A DNA stretch of 64,000 nt from Clostridium sp. M62/1 (GCF_020736365.1 NZ_CP085988.1:2672001-2736000); one strand, 5' to 3'; counted from the stretch's first letter, positions 43,251 to 53,580 are shown. Numbers and translations: made by a program. The notes: generated by a model from the sequence alone, not told the origin.

Positions 43251-44897
43251 CTACTGGGGATTTTTCTCAAAATATTTGTCCATCACAGCCCTCGCCACAG
43301 GTCCTGCCTTGGAACCGCCTGAGCCGCTCTCCTCTAAAATCACGCAGACCGCGATTTTCGGATCCTCCACCGGCGCAAAACCCACAAACCATGCATGGGT
43401 TTCCTTCCCGGTCTCAAATTCGGCGGAGCCTGTTTTACCTGCTGCCGTGTAGGGGGCTCCCCTGAGAGCAGAGCCTGTGCCTTCCGTCACCACTGCCGTC
43501 ATCAGCTCTGTGAGAACGGCCGCATCCTCTCCGCTCATCAGCCCTCCGTATGCAGAGGGCATAAATTTTTTCACCGTCTGTCCGCCGGCGTTTTCCACAT
43601 GGTCGATCAGATATGGCTTCATCAGTGTGCCGCCATTGGCAATGGCTGCTGTGATCATCAGGTTGTGCATCGGCGTCATCTGCGTCTTTCCCTGTCCGAT
43701 AGAGGTCTGCAGGCGCTCCCACTCATCTGCTCCCTCCGCCATCACAAAAGAACTCTTATTGTAGGGAATGGACAGCGGAAGCTCCCGGTTGAACAGAAAC
43801 TGCTCGGCCAGGCTTCTGAACTGTGTCAGATTAAGGCCCAGCCCTATGCTGGAAAAAGCTCCGTTGCAGGAGTTGGCAAAAACTCCCCTGAAATCCTGGC
43901 TGCCGTGGGACTCACCGTGATAGCAGCGGATCTGGTATTCTCCATCCTCAAACGTGCCGTCACAGTCGAAATGAAAGTCGTTCCTTCCGTTTGGATTTTC
44001 ATGTATATACTCCAGCGCCGTCAGAATCTTAAAGGTGGAGCCTGGCGGATAGAGTCCCTGAGTGGCCCGGTTTACAAGCTGGGCCTTTGTGTTCTCCGGC
44101 GAGGTCAGCTCTGCCCACTGTTCATCTACCGTATTGGCGTTGAAATTGGGCTGAGAGACCATGGCCAGAATTTTTCCCGTATCCGGCTCCATGGCGATCA
44201 CTGCCCCGCGCCGGTTTCCCATAGCGTCAGAAGCTGTCTGCTGTAAATCCACATCCAGAGTGGTCACCACATTGTCGCCGATGTTCTTCCTTCCCTGCAG
44301 CTCGTTGACGGTTCTCTCCAGCAGATTAACATGGGAGGACAGCAGGTAAAAGTTCGCAAGAGACTCAATTCCCGTCTTTCCATTTTTTCCGGAATATCCG
44401 ACTGAATGGACAAACAGATAATTATATGGATAATATCTCTTTTCTGAACCGTCCCCGGCCACCTGCGTCTCTGCCAGGACTCTCCCGTCATTGCTCAGGA
44501 TTTTTCCCCGGACAATGCGGTCTGAAAAGCGGTCGAGCCTCGCATTGTAGGAGCTGTTAATGACATTTTCGCTGTCAAACTGAAGAAACCAGCCAAAATA
44601 CACGCACATTCCGATAAAGAGGGCCGCAAAGGCGTAGGTAATTTTTAATATATTTTTATCCGTCTTCTCTCTGGCAGCTGCTTTTCTCTCCCTCTCTTCT
44701 CTGGCTGACCGTTTTTTCTTTCCCCTGGCCGCTTCTCCCCTTCCGGCAGAAAAAAAGCTCTTCCCTGTTCTGGCAAGGCGTTTTTTCATTCCCTGAAGTC
44801 CCTCCTCCCCGGAATTTTTTCTGGAGCGGGAAGCAGAGGACGGTTTTCCTCCTGATTTTTCCTGTTTTTCACTGTTTTCAGTACTGCTTTTTGCCAT
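43251..44897 (-). CDS. Class B penicillin-binding protein (transpeptidase)
   Basis: 548 residues. A Lys/Arg/Ser-rich cytoplasmic tail (~1-95) is followed by one membrane anchor (~98-118) and the transpeptidase domain. Motifs: STFK in PPGSTFKIL, SCN in FANSCNGAF and KTG in AGKTGSAEF. GGGAGGG sets the ATG at 44897. It lies directly after a SEDS-family gene, the usual polymerase/crosslinker pair of septal or lateral wall synthesis. There is no PBP dimerisation domain of full length, as in the shorter PbpA-like group. Confidence 0.93.
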   Translation of the reverse strand: MAKSSTENSEKQEKSGGKPSSASRSRKNSGEEGLQGMKKRLARTGKSFFSAGRGEAARGKKKRSAREERERKAAAREKTDKNILKITYAFAALFIGMCVYFGWFLQFDSENVINSSYNARLDRFSDRIVRGKILSNDGRVLAETQVAGDGSEKRYYPYNYLFVHSVGYSGKNGKTGIESLANFYLLSSHVNLLERTVNELQGRKNIGDNVVTTLDVDLQQTASDAMGNRRGAVIAMEPDTGKILAMVSQPNFNANTVDEQWAELTSPENTKAQLVNRATQGLYPPGSTFKILTALEYIHENPNGRNDFHFDCDGTFEDGEYQIRCYHGESHGSQDFRGVFANSCNGAFSSIGLGLNLTQFRSLAEQFLFNRELPLSIPYNKSSFVMAEGADEWERLQTSIGQGKTQMTPMHNLMITAAIANGGTLMKPYLIDHVENAGGQTVKKFMPSAYGGLMSGEDAAVLTELMTAVVTEGTGSALRGAPYTAAGKTGSAEFETGKETHAWFVGFAPVEDPKIAVCVILEESGSGGSKAGPVARAVMDKYFEKNPQ

Positions 44898-44928
44898 GGC
44901 TGTTCTCCCTCCCTTCTCCTTTGGCGGC

Positions 44929-46254
44929 TCATTCAGCCTCATATTCCTCTTCCTCCTCGTTGCGCTTTAAAATATAAAGCCCCTGCACCACATTAAACAC
45001 GATAAAGGTGCTGAAAATGGAGCTTCCGCCGTAGCTCACAAAGGGGAGCGTCACTCCCGTGGAGGGAATAAATTTTGTCACACCTCCGATTGTCAGAAAT
45101 ACCTGGACAATGTAGGCAGTCCCCAGGCCAAAGGCAATCAGCTTATAGAACATCGCCTGCATTCTGACTGCAATCAGCATAAACTGCATAAAGCAGCCCA
45201 GGCAGATGAGAATCAGGCAGAGGGCATAGATACCGCCCAGCTCCTCGGAAATGGCAGAAAAGATAAAATCCTTTTCCACCACTGGAATTTTGGAAGGCAT
45301 TCCCTGGTAAAGCCCCATCCCAAACCAGCCGCCGGTTCCAATGGCAAAGAGGGACTGGCTGATCTGATAGCCCTTCCCTGCTATATCGCTCCAGGGATCC
45401 AGCCACGCCTCCACCCTGGTGCGGACATGGGAGAACATCTGGTAGGCAAACACAGCGGCAGCCGAACCGCAGCCGGCCCCAAGCCCCAGATACAGCCAGT
45501 TATTCGTCGCCACAAACAGCATCAGAAGATAGGTGACGAAAAAGATCAGGGCGCTTCCCAGATCCTTGGAGAGCACCAGCACCAGAACATGGGCTGCCGC
45601 CGCCGCTGTGGTGATCACCACGGTTTTGAAATCAGTTGACCGGTAAAACATAGTCGCCACGAAAAACACAAAGCTGATCTTGACAAACTCTGACGGCTGG
45701 AAGGAAAAGCCCCCGATGGTGATGGATAGCTGAGCTCCGAAAGCCGTATTTCCCATAACGCAGACCACCAAAAGCAAAAGCAGACCGATGCTTCCATACA
45801 CCCATGGAATTTTTGAAAGCTGCCATGCCCGGTCCATAATAAACGGGATAATCATTGTCACGGCTGCCGCCGCCACCACGATGGCGAACTGCCTCACCGC
45901 CCGATCCATGGAGAGTCTTGTCATAATGATAAAGCTGGTGGACAGAAGCATACAGGCATTGTTCAGAAGAAGCCTGGACAGGTTATGATAAAACAGCCGG
46001 TACAGCCCCATATACAGGAAGAAAAACAGAAGCTGCGCCCCGAAAAACATCAGCGCCTTCTCGTCCTCCGTCCTGAGATAAATAATCGTATACGCAAGAG
46101 TATGGATTAAAACCAGTATGACATTCTGAAGGCGGCACAGATGCCGTTTCTGGTCCTCGTCTCCAACCCCGAAAAACCGGAAGTTGTAATAGGTATAAAT
46201 CGCTATGAGAAGTATCATCAGATACTTCGATACATTTGTAATGAGATTAGCCAT
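44929..46254 (-). CDS. SEDS-family peptidoglycan glycosyltransferase (FtsW/RodA/SpoVE type)
   Basis: 441 residues, at least ten membrane segments. The SEDS signatures are GGFSFQPSEFVKISFVFF, LSKDLGSALIFF and GVTLPFVSYGGSS. It polymerises lipid II together with the class B PBP whose frame follows. The N-terminal part is longer than in RodA, with extra hydrophobic segments. The acidic tail is EEEEEYEAE. AGGTGAA precedes the ATG, 10 bases after the U32 stop, so the genes form one transcript. Confidence 0.93.
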   Translation of the reverse strand: MANLITNVSKYLMILLIAIYTYYNFRFFGVGDEDQKRHLCRLQNVILVLIHTLAYTIIYLRTEDEKALMFFGAQLLFFFLYMGLYRLFYHNLSRLLLNNACMLLSTSFIIMTRLSMDRAVRQFAIVVAAAAVTMIIPFIMDRAWQLSKIPWVYGSIGLLLLLVVCVMGNTAFGAQLSITIGGFSFQPSEFVKISFVFFVATMFYRSTDFKTVVITTAAAAAHVLVLVLSKDLGSALIFFVTYLLMLFVATNNWLYLGLGAGCGSAAAVFAYQMFSHVRTRVEAWLDPWSDIAGKGYQISQSLFAIGTGGWFGMGLYQGMPSKIPVVEKDFIFSAISEELGGIYALCLILICLGCFMQFMLIAVRMQAMFYKLIAFGLGTAYIVQVFLTIGGVTKFIPSTGVTLPFVSYGGSSIFSTFIVFNVVQGLYILKRNEEEEEYEAE

Positions 46255-46264
46255 AAAAATTCAC

Positions 46265-48610
46265 CTACTCTGCACCGCGTCTGAAATGGCCTCTTGTAAA
46301 TTCACCGGAAAGCTGCGCAGCAGCAGCGTCTCCTTCCTCTTTGCAGAACACATCGGCAAATGCCCTCACTGCCTGCCTTATCCGTTCAGGTCTCTCCGTC
46401 GTAAAGGAGAGGCGCAGGACAGACGGGCCAAGGCGTTCCACTGCCTCTCTGTCAGCTAAAAGAGACAGAGGGCTCGAATTGTAGATGGTATTGTAGCAGA
46501 ACCGGCAGTGATTCTTTACAGGAAATTCTTTCCCCATGCGGTCCTTCATATACAGAAGCTCCGGCTTTCCCGTACAGCCCTCCAGCGTTTTTTTCATGCA
46601 CTGGGCAGTGACCATCATGGGAATGTTTCCATAGACCATCAGCTCCCCGCCTTTAATCCCCTTTTTCGCAAGCTCCCTGCTGTTTAGCTCAAGAGGCGCT
46701 GTAAAGCGCTTTTCCATCTCCGGCAGCATCCTCTCCATCATCTCCTCCGAGAGATGGTTAAAGCTGTAGAGACCATGGTCAAACAGAACGAGCTTCGGAG
46801 AAAACACTCCCTCCTTCTTCCACTCCTTCAGAAGCTGAACCTCCTCCCAGGCCCTCACAACTGCCCCGTCAAAGCCTGCAGCGGCAAGGTCCCCAAGATG
46901 GCTGTTAAAATACTTCTTTGCCTGGGTTCTGTAAATGTGCGGCAGCATCAGAAAGCACTTCTTTCCAGCTTCATGGCAGCGGGCAGCCGCATTCGCCCAG
47001 CTCTCAGCAGGAAATCCTGCGGCATCGATGGAAACCGTGTCCACCTCCGGGAACAGAAGCACAGCCGACAGGCCCTCCTGTTCCTCCAGGGTCACATGAA
47101 GAGAAGCGCCCTGCCCTCTGTTTTCGCTTTTATCCTCAGCCTTATTCTGATTCCTGCCCCTGCTCTCGCCGCTACCCTGACAGTCACAGGCTCCTGACCG
47201 GGCCTCTGAATTCTGCGTCTCTGATTCCTGTACCTCTGATTCCCGGGCTTTCCTTCGAAACTGCCCAAGTATCTCCTCCTCAAGGGCTGCAAAGGCATTT
47301 CTCCTGAGCTCATTTAATTCCTGCACCGGGATAAAGCAGCTTCCTTTTGTCTCAATTTCCAGACTTTCAAAGAAGAACGGCGTATTTCCCGTCTTTTTTA
47401 TCTGTTTTTCAATGCGCTCCTGTGTCATGGGCTGGTTTTTGGCCGTCTGAACCATACCTCCGGCTGCCAGAGCCTTCACTCCCCTGCAGGAGACCTCCAT
47501 GGCCAGCGGCTCTCCCTCAAATGCCCTCACGCTTCCTGTGACAGGCTCCTGAAGAACCGCCTCCACATACGTCCTGTCCAGGTAATCATACAGCTCCCTG
47601 TTCTCACTTCGGAAGGCCGGCTTTTCCTTCAGCACCACCATGTCTCTTCCATTGTGCTGCCTGTAATACCCTTCTGTCTGCCCTCCCCTGTCAAACAGGT
47701 CCAGAAGAAGCTTCCGATCCTCCGGATCTACCCGATAGCCCTTCCTGCCTGTCTTCATATAGAGATCCACATACTTTCTGTAGATGGAAACCACCCCTGC
47801 CGTATAGCGGGGACTTTTCATCCTCCCCTCAATTTTCAGGGAGAATACGCCTGCCTCTAAAATATCCGGCAGAATGTCAAGGGTGCACAGATCCTTAAGA
47901 CTCAGGACATACCTCTCGCTTTTCCTGTTCAGAACCTGATGTCCTCTTCTCACATCAAAGGGCAGGCGGCAGGTCTGGGCGCACCTTCCCCTGTTGCCGC
48001 TTCGCCCTCCTATCATGCTGCTGAACAGGCACTGTCCCGAATAGCAGTAGCAGAGAGCCCCGTGGACAAAGCTCTCTATCTCTGCTCCCGTCTCCCTGTA
48101 AATCTCCTCTATCTCTTCCAGAGAAAGCTCTCTGGCAGTCACAATCCTGGACGCTCCCAGGTCCCCGATCAGCCTGGCTCCCGGTGCCCCCGTCACAGTC
48201 ATCTGAGTGCTGGCGTGAACCGGAAGATCCGGAAACTGCTCTCTTATGAATGCAAACACTCCCATGTCCTGCACAATCACCGCATCCAGTCCCTGTCTGT
48301 AATAGGGCAGCAGGTAATCGTACAGCTCTGAGAGCTCCTGCTCCTTCACAAGAGTGTTGACGGTCATATAGATGCTGCGGCCGTGAAGGTGGACATAGTC
48401 AATGGCCTCCTTCATCCTCTCCTCATCGAGATTGTCGGCAAAGGCTCTCGCCCCAAACTTGCTCCCTCCGATATATACAGCGTCAGCTCCGGCCGCCACA
48501 GCAGCCTTCATACTCTCAAAGGAGCCGGCCGGAGCCAGGATCTCCGCTCCTCTCCTGACAGCCTCCCTCCACCTGGTCTCCCGATCTAGTGTTTTTTCCT
48601 GACTGTTCAT
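46265..48610 (-). CDS. U32-family peptidase
   Basis: 781 residues. Residues ~25-330 are the U32 domain: LAPAGSFESMKAAVAAGADAVYIGG, VHASTQMTVTG, and the Cys-rich ESFVHGALCYCYSGQCLFSS, then SGNRGRCAQTCRLP, the likely iron-sulfur site. A DUF3656-like part follows. A low-complexity insert (~470-515, Gly/Ser/Glu/Asn) precedes a second TIM-barrel-like part with HCRFCYN near the end. Relatives of this type take part in hydroxylation of tRNA or 23S rRNA. AAAGGG sets the ATG at 48610. Confidence 0.92.
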   Translation of the reverse strand: MNSQEKTLDRETRWREAVRRGAEILAPAGSFESMKAAVAAGADAVYIGGSKFGARAFADNLDEERMKEAIDYVHLHGRSIYMTVNTLVKEQELSELYDYLLPYYRQGLDAVIVQDMGVFAFIREQFPDLPVHASTQMTVTGAPGARLIGDLGASRIVTARELSLEEIEEIYRETGAEIESFVHGALCYCYSGQCLFSSMIGGRSGNRGRCAQTCRLPFDVRRGHQVLNRKSERYVLSLKDLCTLDILPDILEAGVFSLKIEGRMKSPRYTAGVVSIYRKYVDLYMKTGRKGYRVDPEDRKLLLDLFDRGGQTEGYYRQHNGRDMVVLKEKPAFRSENRELYDYLDRTYVEAVLQEPVTGSVRAFEGEPLAMEVSCRGVKALAAGGMVQTAKNQPMTQERIEKQIKKTGNTPFFFESLEIETKGSCFIPVQELNELRRNAFAALEEEILGQFRRKARESEVQESETQNSEARSGACDCQGSGESRGRNQNKAEDKSENRGQGASLHVTLEEQEGLSAVLLFPEVDTVSIDAAGFPAESWANAAARCHEAGKKCFLMLPHIYRTQAKKYFNSHLGDLAAAGFDGAVVRAWEEVQLLKEWKKEGVFSPKLVLFDHGLYSFNHLSEEMMERMLPEMEKRFTAPLELNSRELAKKGIKGGELMVYGNIPMMVTAQCMKKTLEGCTGKPELLYMKDRMGKEFPVKNHCRFCYNTIYNSSPLSLLADREAVERLGPSVLRLSFTTERPERIRQAVRAFADVFCKEEGDAAAAQLSGEFTRGHFRRGAE

Positions 48611-48802
48611 CCTCAATCCCTTTCAACTGGTTTTCGCCTTACTGGGCTTTCGTTTTATGGTTATTTTTCTGGTTTTATTTGGTTATTTTTTTCTGATTAT
48701 TGTATTCCCATTATTGTTTTTCTGATTTTCATTTCACAGGTTTATGTTTTTTGTTTGACGTTTCAGAAATTTTCCCGTCTATTTTCCCGCTTAATAAGAC
48801 AG

Positions 48803-48825
48803 GGCTGATGCGAAATGCATCAGCC
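48803..48825. terminator. Hairpin downstream of zapA
   Basis: GGCTGATGC-GAAAT-GCATCAGCC, with an outer GACAGG/CCTGTC pair. The minus-strand T run is weak. Confidence 0.5.
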
Positions 48826-48849
48826 TTTCCTGTCTGTTTCTCTTCTTTT

Positions 48850-49278
48850 TCAGTCCTGCTTTTCCTCTTTTGTCCCTTCCTCTGCCGGCTGCATGGCTTC
48901 CAGTTCCTGGAGCCTCAGCTCAAGGGCATGGACTCTCTCACGCTGCTCCGCCGCCTCCCTCATCACGGTTTCCAGCTTCATCTGGGTGCTCACGAGCTCA
49001 TGCTTCAGGCTGTAGCTCTCCTTCTCCAGCTCCTGATTTTCCTCCGCCAGCCGTGCCGCATACTGCTTTTCCTTAAAATAGTCATCAGCCAGATTCAGGT
49101 ATGTCATCACTGACTTGTAGTCCTCGCTCTGCCTGGTAAAGCCCGGCTGCTTCTGGAGCCTGGTCATCTTTTCGTTGATATAGCTGGCAACCTGCTGCAG
49201 ATAACTCTCCTCCTCGGCGCCGCCCAGTGTATAAATTTTTCCGTTGATCAAAACATCCGTATAATTCTTGGAATCCAT
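48850..49278 (-). CDS. zapA: Cell division protein ZapA
   Basis: 142 residues from the ATG at 49278 (GGAG six bases before). The N-terminal domain is typical: VLINGKIYTLGGAEEESYLQQVASYINEKM (positions ~7-36), followed by a long coiled coil to about residue 130. ZapA crosslinks FtsZ filaments at the septum. It lies upstream of the U32 and SEDS/PBP genes and downstream of ruvAB. Confidence 0.9.
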   Translation of the reverse strand: MDSKNYTDVLINGKIYTLGGAEEESYLQQVASYINEKMTRLQKQPGFTRQSEDYKSVMTYLNLADDYFKEKQYAARLAEENQELEKESYSLKHELVSTQMKLETVMREAAEQRERVHALELRLQELEAMQPAEEGTKEEKQD

Positions 49279-49435
49279 ACTTTTCTCCGCTTTCGTCCTT
49301 TTTTCATTTCTCCTCATCCCGCAGGGCCCCTCTTCAGGTATCCCGCGGCTCTCCTTCATTATACCTGAATTTTTGACAAAAACAATGACTTTCTGCGGAT
49401 TGCCGGGCAGATTTATAACCGTTCAGCCTTCCCAA

Positions 49436-50431
49436 TCAGCTCTGGGAGAGGCCCAGATGATGGTAGGCAGCCTCTGTGGCCACCCGGCCTCTGGGCGTGC
49501 GGTTGATCAGCCCGTTCATGAGGAGGTATGGCTCGTACACATCCTCCAGGGTGCCGGCGTCCTCCCCGAGGCAGGCTGCCAGCGTCTCAAGACCCACCGG
49601 GCCGCCGGAAAACTTCTGAATCATGGCATTCAGAATAGCCCTGTCGTTATTGTCCAGCCCCAGCTTGTCCACGTCGAGAATATCCAGGGCAAAGTCGGCC
49701 ACCGCCTTTGTGATCACGCCGTCGTACTTGACCTGGGCAAAGTCCCTGACTCTCTTAAGCAGGCGATTGGCAAGCCTGGGAGTTCCTCTGGAACGCCTGG
49801 CAATCTCAAAGGCCCCCTCCTCCTCAATCTTCACCTGCATCACATCGGCAGAGCGCATGACAATGGTCTTAAGCTCTGCAGGCGTATAGAAATCCATCTT
49901 CTGGATAATTCCGAACCTGTCCCGCAGAGGCGCTGTCAGAAGGCCTGCCCTGGTGGTAGCTCCCACCAGCGTAAACTTCGGAAGCTCCAGACGGATAGAC
50001 CGGGCGCTGGAATCCTTCCCCAGCATAATATCGATGGCATAGTCCTCCATAGCCGGATAGAGAACCTCCTCCACCTGGCGGTTCAGCCGGTGAATCTCGT
50101 CCACAAACAGCACATCCCCCTCAGAAAGCCCGTTTAGAATGGCTGCAATCTCCCCGGGCTTTTCGATGGCCGGGCCGGATGTCACCTTCATATTGACCCC
50201 CATCTCATTGGCAATAATGCCGCAGAGCGTCGTCTTTCCAAGCCCCGGAGGGCCGTAGAACAGCACATGGTCAAGAGGCTCCTTTCTCGACTTTGCCGCA
50301 TCGATGAAGATCTTCAGGGTGCTTTTGATCCGCTCCTGTCCGATATACTCCGAAAGGAGCTGGGGGCGCAGGCTCGTCTCTATTTTCTTATCCTCTTCCG
50401 TAACATCTGTTGTAATAATCCTTCTGTTCAT
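49436..50431 (-). CDS. ruvB: Holliday junction branch migration ATPase RuvB
   Basis: 331 residues, hexameric AAA+ motor. Motifs: Walker [11 protein letters not shown], Walker [13 protein letters not shown], sensor [19 protein letters not shown] and a C-terminal winged helix with TPRGRVAT. It begins with the common RuvB start (MNRRIIT...) at 50431. It follows ruvA by 48 bases. Confidence 0.97.
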   Translation of the reverse strand: MNRRIITTDVTEEDKKIETSLRPQLLSEYIGQERIKSTLKIFIDAAKSRKEPLDHVLFYGPPGLGKTTLCGIIANEMGVNMKVTSGPAIEKPGEIAAILNGLSEGDVLFVDEIHRLNRQVEEVLYPAMEDYAIDIMLGKDSSARSIRLELPKFTLVGATTRAGLLTAPLRDRFGIIQKMDFYTPAELKTIVMRSADVMQVKIEEEGAFEIARRSRGTPRLANRLLKRVRDFAQVKYDGVITKAVADFALDILDVDKLGLDNNDRAILNAMIQKFSGGPVGLETLAACLGEDAGTLEDVYEPYLLMNGLINRTPRGRVATEAAYHHLGLSQS

Positions 50432-50479
50432 ATCTGCTTCCTTCTGCTCTCTCCTCACGTCCAGGTTTCTCTCTCAGGG

Positions 50480-51103
50480 CTACATAAACGCCAGATATTT
50501 GAGGGATGCCTTGAGCACTGCCTCCGCATCCATCTCCTCTGTGACCTCCACCTGCTTCACGGCCTTTGAGGCCTCCAGATTGGAATAGCCCAGAGCCACC
50601 AGAGCATCCACCGCCTCCCTGGCAGCCTCCGCCGTGAGAGAAGCTGCCTCCGGTGCCTTTGCCCCTCCATCCGAAGCTGTGACAGAAGCCAGTATCTCCT
50701 CCGCGCTCACCTTGTCCTTTAAATCCAGAATAATCCTCTGGGCTGTTTTCGCCCCGATCCCGGGGGCCCGGGAGATAGCCTTCACATCTCCTGTCAGAAT
50801 GGCCAGGCGCAGGTCGTCCGGCCTGAGAGCGCCCAAAAGCCCCAGGGCTGCCTTGGGGCCAATGCCGTTCACCCCAATCAGCTGCCGGAACATCTCCCTG
50901 TCCTGCCTGTTCAGAAATCCATACAGACTCATGGCGTCTTCCCTGACCTGAAAGTAGGTGTAAACCACCGCTTCCTGCCCCACAGCCGGCAAAAGCTCCA
51001 GAGCGGAAAGCGGCATAAAAATCCTGTAGCCGATGCCTCCGGCCTCCACCACAGCCGCCCCGTCCATCTTCTCTGCCAGTATTCCTCTTATATATGAAAT
51101 CAC
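50480..51103 (-). CDS. ruvA: Holliday junction DNA-binding protein RuvA
   Basis: 207 residues. The GTG at 51103 with AAAGGG is chosen because it gives the classic start (MISYIRGILAEK); the frame extends 49 codons further without support. Domain II has two helix-hairpin-helix motifs (LIGVNGIGPKAALGLLG; SRAPGIGAKTAQRIILDLKDK), and domain III ends the protein (ALVALGYSNLEASKAV). Confidence 0.96.
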   Translation of the reverse strand: MISYIRGILAEKMDGAAVVEAGGIGYRIFMPLSALELLPAVGQEAVVYTYFQVREDAMSLYGFLNRQDREMFRQLIGVNGIGPKAALGLLGALRPDDLRLAILTGDVKAISRAPGIGAKTAQRIILDLKDKVSAEEILASVTASDGGAKAPEAASLTAEAAREAVDALVALGYSNLEASKAVKQVEVTEEMDAEAVLKASLKYLAFM

Positions 51104-51221
51104 GTCACAATCCCTTTCATCGCTGTTCTCTGCATCACTGCGCTTTTCCGGCAGCTTTTCAGGCAGCCGGGAGGGGGCCGCCGGCCGTTCCATCCGCCTG
51201 AGCGCCCCATTTTCTTTTAGT

Positions 51222-51250
51222 ATCATATCACACGCTTCCTGGCAATGCAA
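51222..51250 (-). promoter_or_regulatory. Sigma-A promoter of ruvAB
   Basis: TTGCAT, 17 bases, TATGAT on the minus strand, about 120 bases before the ruvA GTG. Confidence 0.6.
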
Positions 51251-51277
51251 GATTTACCCGAACAAATATTCTGGTGC

Positions 51278-51306
51278 TTGTAAAGCCTCTCTCTTCCATA
51301 TATAAT
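51278..51306 (+). promoter_or_regulatory. Sigma-A promoter of the YprB-like gene
   Basis: TTGTAA, 17 bases, TATAAT; divergent from the ruvAB promoter, leaving a leader of about 130 bases. Confidence 0.65.
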
Positions 51307-51445
51307 AGAGGACATGACAGAACACAGAAATTTTCCCGGCACCGGCCATCGGTCCGGGCCGGGCCCCACCGCCGCGCATAGGCGGCCTGCAGGCAGGAAC
51401 AAGCAGGAAACCATGGCTGCAGACATACAGAAGGAGAAATTACCC

Positions 51446-52699
51446 ATGATTACTATAGAAAAACGTCTGGAATTTCCAGACACCTACCCCCTGTCCCGCA
51501 TAGGTGTGCTCTCTGAGCTTCTGTTTTTTGACATTGAAACCACCGGCTTTTCCGGGGATTCCTCAAGTCTTTATCTGATCGGCTGTGTCTTTTACCGGGA
51601 TCATTCCTGGAATCTGATCCAGTGGTTTGCCGACCGGGCCGATGCCGAGGAGGAGATGCTGGAGGCCTTTTTCCATTTTCTGAAGAATTTTAAGATTCTG
51701 ATCCATTTTAACGGAGACGGCTTTGACATTCCCTACCTTCTGAAACGCTGCGCTGCCTGTGGGCTGGATTTTGACTTTTCCGGCGTGAAGAGCGTGGATC
51801 TCTACAAAAAGATAAAGCCCTTTAAGAAAATTCTGGGGTTAGAAAACCTGAAGCAGAAAACTATCGAGGGGTTTCTGGATATTGAACGGCAGGATCGGTT
51901 TTCCGGCGGTCAGCTGATTGAAGTCTATCACGACTACCTGGCCACAGGGGATGAAGCCCTCCTCCGCCTTCTGCTTCTCCACAACGAGGATGATCTGAAG
52001 GGGATGCCGTCCATTCTTCCGATTCTTGCCTACTCCGACTTTTTAGACTTCCCCTTCCGGCCGGACGGCTGGAAGCTTCAAAAGGCGGCTGACGCCTTTG
52101 GACAGGAGGAGCAGACACTCTTTCTCTGCTACAGAAGTGAAGTCTCCCTGCCGGTCCCCATGGAGGCAGATAACGGCCCCTTTTCCCTGGATGCCTCAGG
52201 AAATACCCTGACTCTTGGCATATCCCTGGCTGAGGGGGAGCTCAAACGATTTTATTCAAATTATAAGGATTACTACTATTTGATCTATGAAGATACTGCC
52301 ATCCACAAAAGCGTCGGCGAATATGTAGACCGGGCGGCCCGCAGAAAAGCCACCGCAAAGACCTGCTATACAAAGGTTGAGGGTCTCTTTCTGCCCCAGC
52401 CCTCCTGCATTTTTGAGCCCTGCCTGAAGAGAGAGTATTCCGAGCGGCTTACCTATATCCCATTCACTGCCGGGCTGGCCGAAATGCTCGCCGGCAGCAA
52501 AACAGACAGGACATTTCTCTTTCGGAAACCTGCGTGCGAAAAGCACGCCGGTTTTTGCCCCGCCGGCGGCCCGGAAAAGAAAGAGCCGGAAAAGAAAAAC
52601 TCGGAAGAGAAAAATCGGGAAAAGAAAAGCCCGGAAAATAGAAACCCACAGGACAGCGCAGAAACGTATTTTAAACAGCTCATGGGCCTGTTTTTCTGA
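51446..52699 (+). CDS. YprB-like RNase H-fold 3'-5' exonuclease
   Basis: 417 residues. The DEDD-type exonuclease motifs are LFFDIETTGFSG (Exo I), HFNGDGFDIPYL (Exo II) and SVDLYKK with HNEDDLKGM (Exo III region), all in the first ~200 residues. A poorly defined middle part follows, then a Lys/Glu/Asn-rich low-complexity stretch (~375-405). AAGGAG places the ATG at 51446; the frame upstream looks non-coding. The last codons form the terminator hairpin. Confidence 0.85.
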   Translation: MITIEKRLEFPDTYPLSRIGVLSELLFFDIETTGFSGDSSSLYLIGCVFYRDHSWNLIQWFADRADAEEEMLEAFFHFLKNFKILIHFNGDGFDIPYLLKRCAACGLDFDFSGVKSVDLYKKIKPFKKILGLENLKQKTIEGFLDIERQDRFSGGQLIEVYHDYLATGDEALLRLLLLHNEDDLKGMPSILPILAYSDFLDFPFRPDGWKLQKAADAFGQEEQTLFLCYRSEVSLPVPMEADNGPFSLDASGNTLTLGISLAEGELKRFYSNYKDYYYLIYEDTAIHKSVGEYVDRAARRKATAKTCYTKVEGLFLPQPSCIFEPCLKREYSERLTYIPFTAGLAEMLAGSKTDRTFLFRKPACEKHAGFCPAGGPEKKEPEKKNSEEKNREKKSPENRNPQDSAETYFKQLMGLFF

Positions 52700-52715
52700 A
52701 ACAGGCCCATGAGCT
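52677..52715. terminator. 17-bp hairpin over the YprB-like stop codon
   Basis: AGCTCATGGGCCTGTTT pairs perfectly with 52699-52715 around TTCTG. It lies between convergent genes; T runs are weak on both sides. Confidence 0.7.
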
Positions 52716-52763
52716 GCACATACTTTAATATTCCTTATTGGTATTCCTTATTAGTATCTCTTA

Positions 52764-53312
52764 TTAATATTCCTTCCCCTGCCTGAGCAGCCAGCGCATA
52801 TAGGCGAAGGTTTTTCTCTCCCCCTTTTTCCTGAGCATGAGAAGAAGCTTCTCCAAAAGAGCTCTCGTCTCCGGGTGAATGACAATGTAATCCTTCCCCT
52901 TTGCGTAATACTCCCAGGGAGATGCGTTTGTGTAATCCTTTCCTTTATAGACCTTCGATGCGGCGATCCGGTCCATAACCATCTCGATCACATACTTTAA
53001 GGGCATCTTATTGCCCACAAGGCCCTTGGATTTATCCGGCGCAAAATCGATCCAGTACTCAAAATGGTGTTTATTCCTGCCCTTATGGTGAAGCCAGGCA
53101 GCCGAGTACCCGATATCATCCTTTTCTGCCGCGTTGGGGCTCCTGGTTCCCTGATAATACTTTACCCCTGTCTTAAATTCTTCCCAGGAATACTTGGACA
53201 AATCGTGGAGCAGTCCCTGTCTGTAAAGCCCCACCCGGAAGCAGTTTCCCATCACCATCAGCTTGTGCTTCGTGATGGTGCAAAAATGGCCGGCTGCGTT
53301 GTGAAGACTCAT
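52764..53312 (-). CDS. DUF5662-family protein
   Basis: 182 residues. Patterns I associate with DUF5662 are HKLMVMGNCFRVGLYRQGLL, HDLSKYSWEEF, AAWLHHKGRNKHHFEYW and PLKYVIEMVMDRIAASK. The His/Asp clusters (HDLSK, HHKGRNKHH) look like a metal-dependent HD-type site, but the function is unknown. AAGGGAGG precedes the ATG. Confidence 0.85.
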   Translation of the reverse strand: MSLHNAAGHFCTITKHKLMVMGNCFRVGLYRQGLLHDLSKYSWEEFKTGVKYYQGTRSPNAAEKDDIGYSAAWLHHKGRNKHHFEYWIDFAPDKSKGLVGNKMPLKYVIEMVMDRIAASKVYKGKDYTNASPWEYYAKGKDYIVIHPETRALLEKLLLMLRKKGERKTFAYMRWLLRQGKEY

Positions 53313-53492
53313 ATCCCATCCTCCCTTTCATCTCCTGAAAAACAGACCTGCACCCTGTCCTCTCCTTTCTGAGAGAGGGTCCGGACAGGCCATTTTTCCA
53401 GGCCGAAAAACTACAGATAATTCTAGCACATTTGCGGCATTCATGCAAATATCAATTCTTTTTGCTTATTTTTGTCATAATATCAAAATGAT

Positions 53493-53521
53493 TTGACACT
53501 CTATGAAAACTGTGATATTCT
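53493..53521 (+). promoter_or_regulatory. Sigma-A promoter of the cold-shock gene
   Basis: TTGACA, 17 bases, TATTCT; a leader of about 55 bases follows. Confidence 0.7.
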
Positions 53522-53580
53522 GTAGTTAGGCTGTAGATAGTCAGGCCACGATATTTTTTTTATTTTCTTGGAGGTTTGTT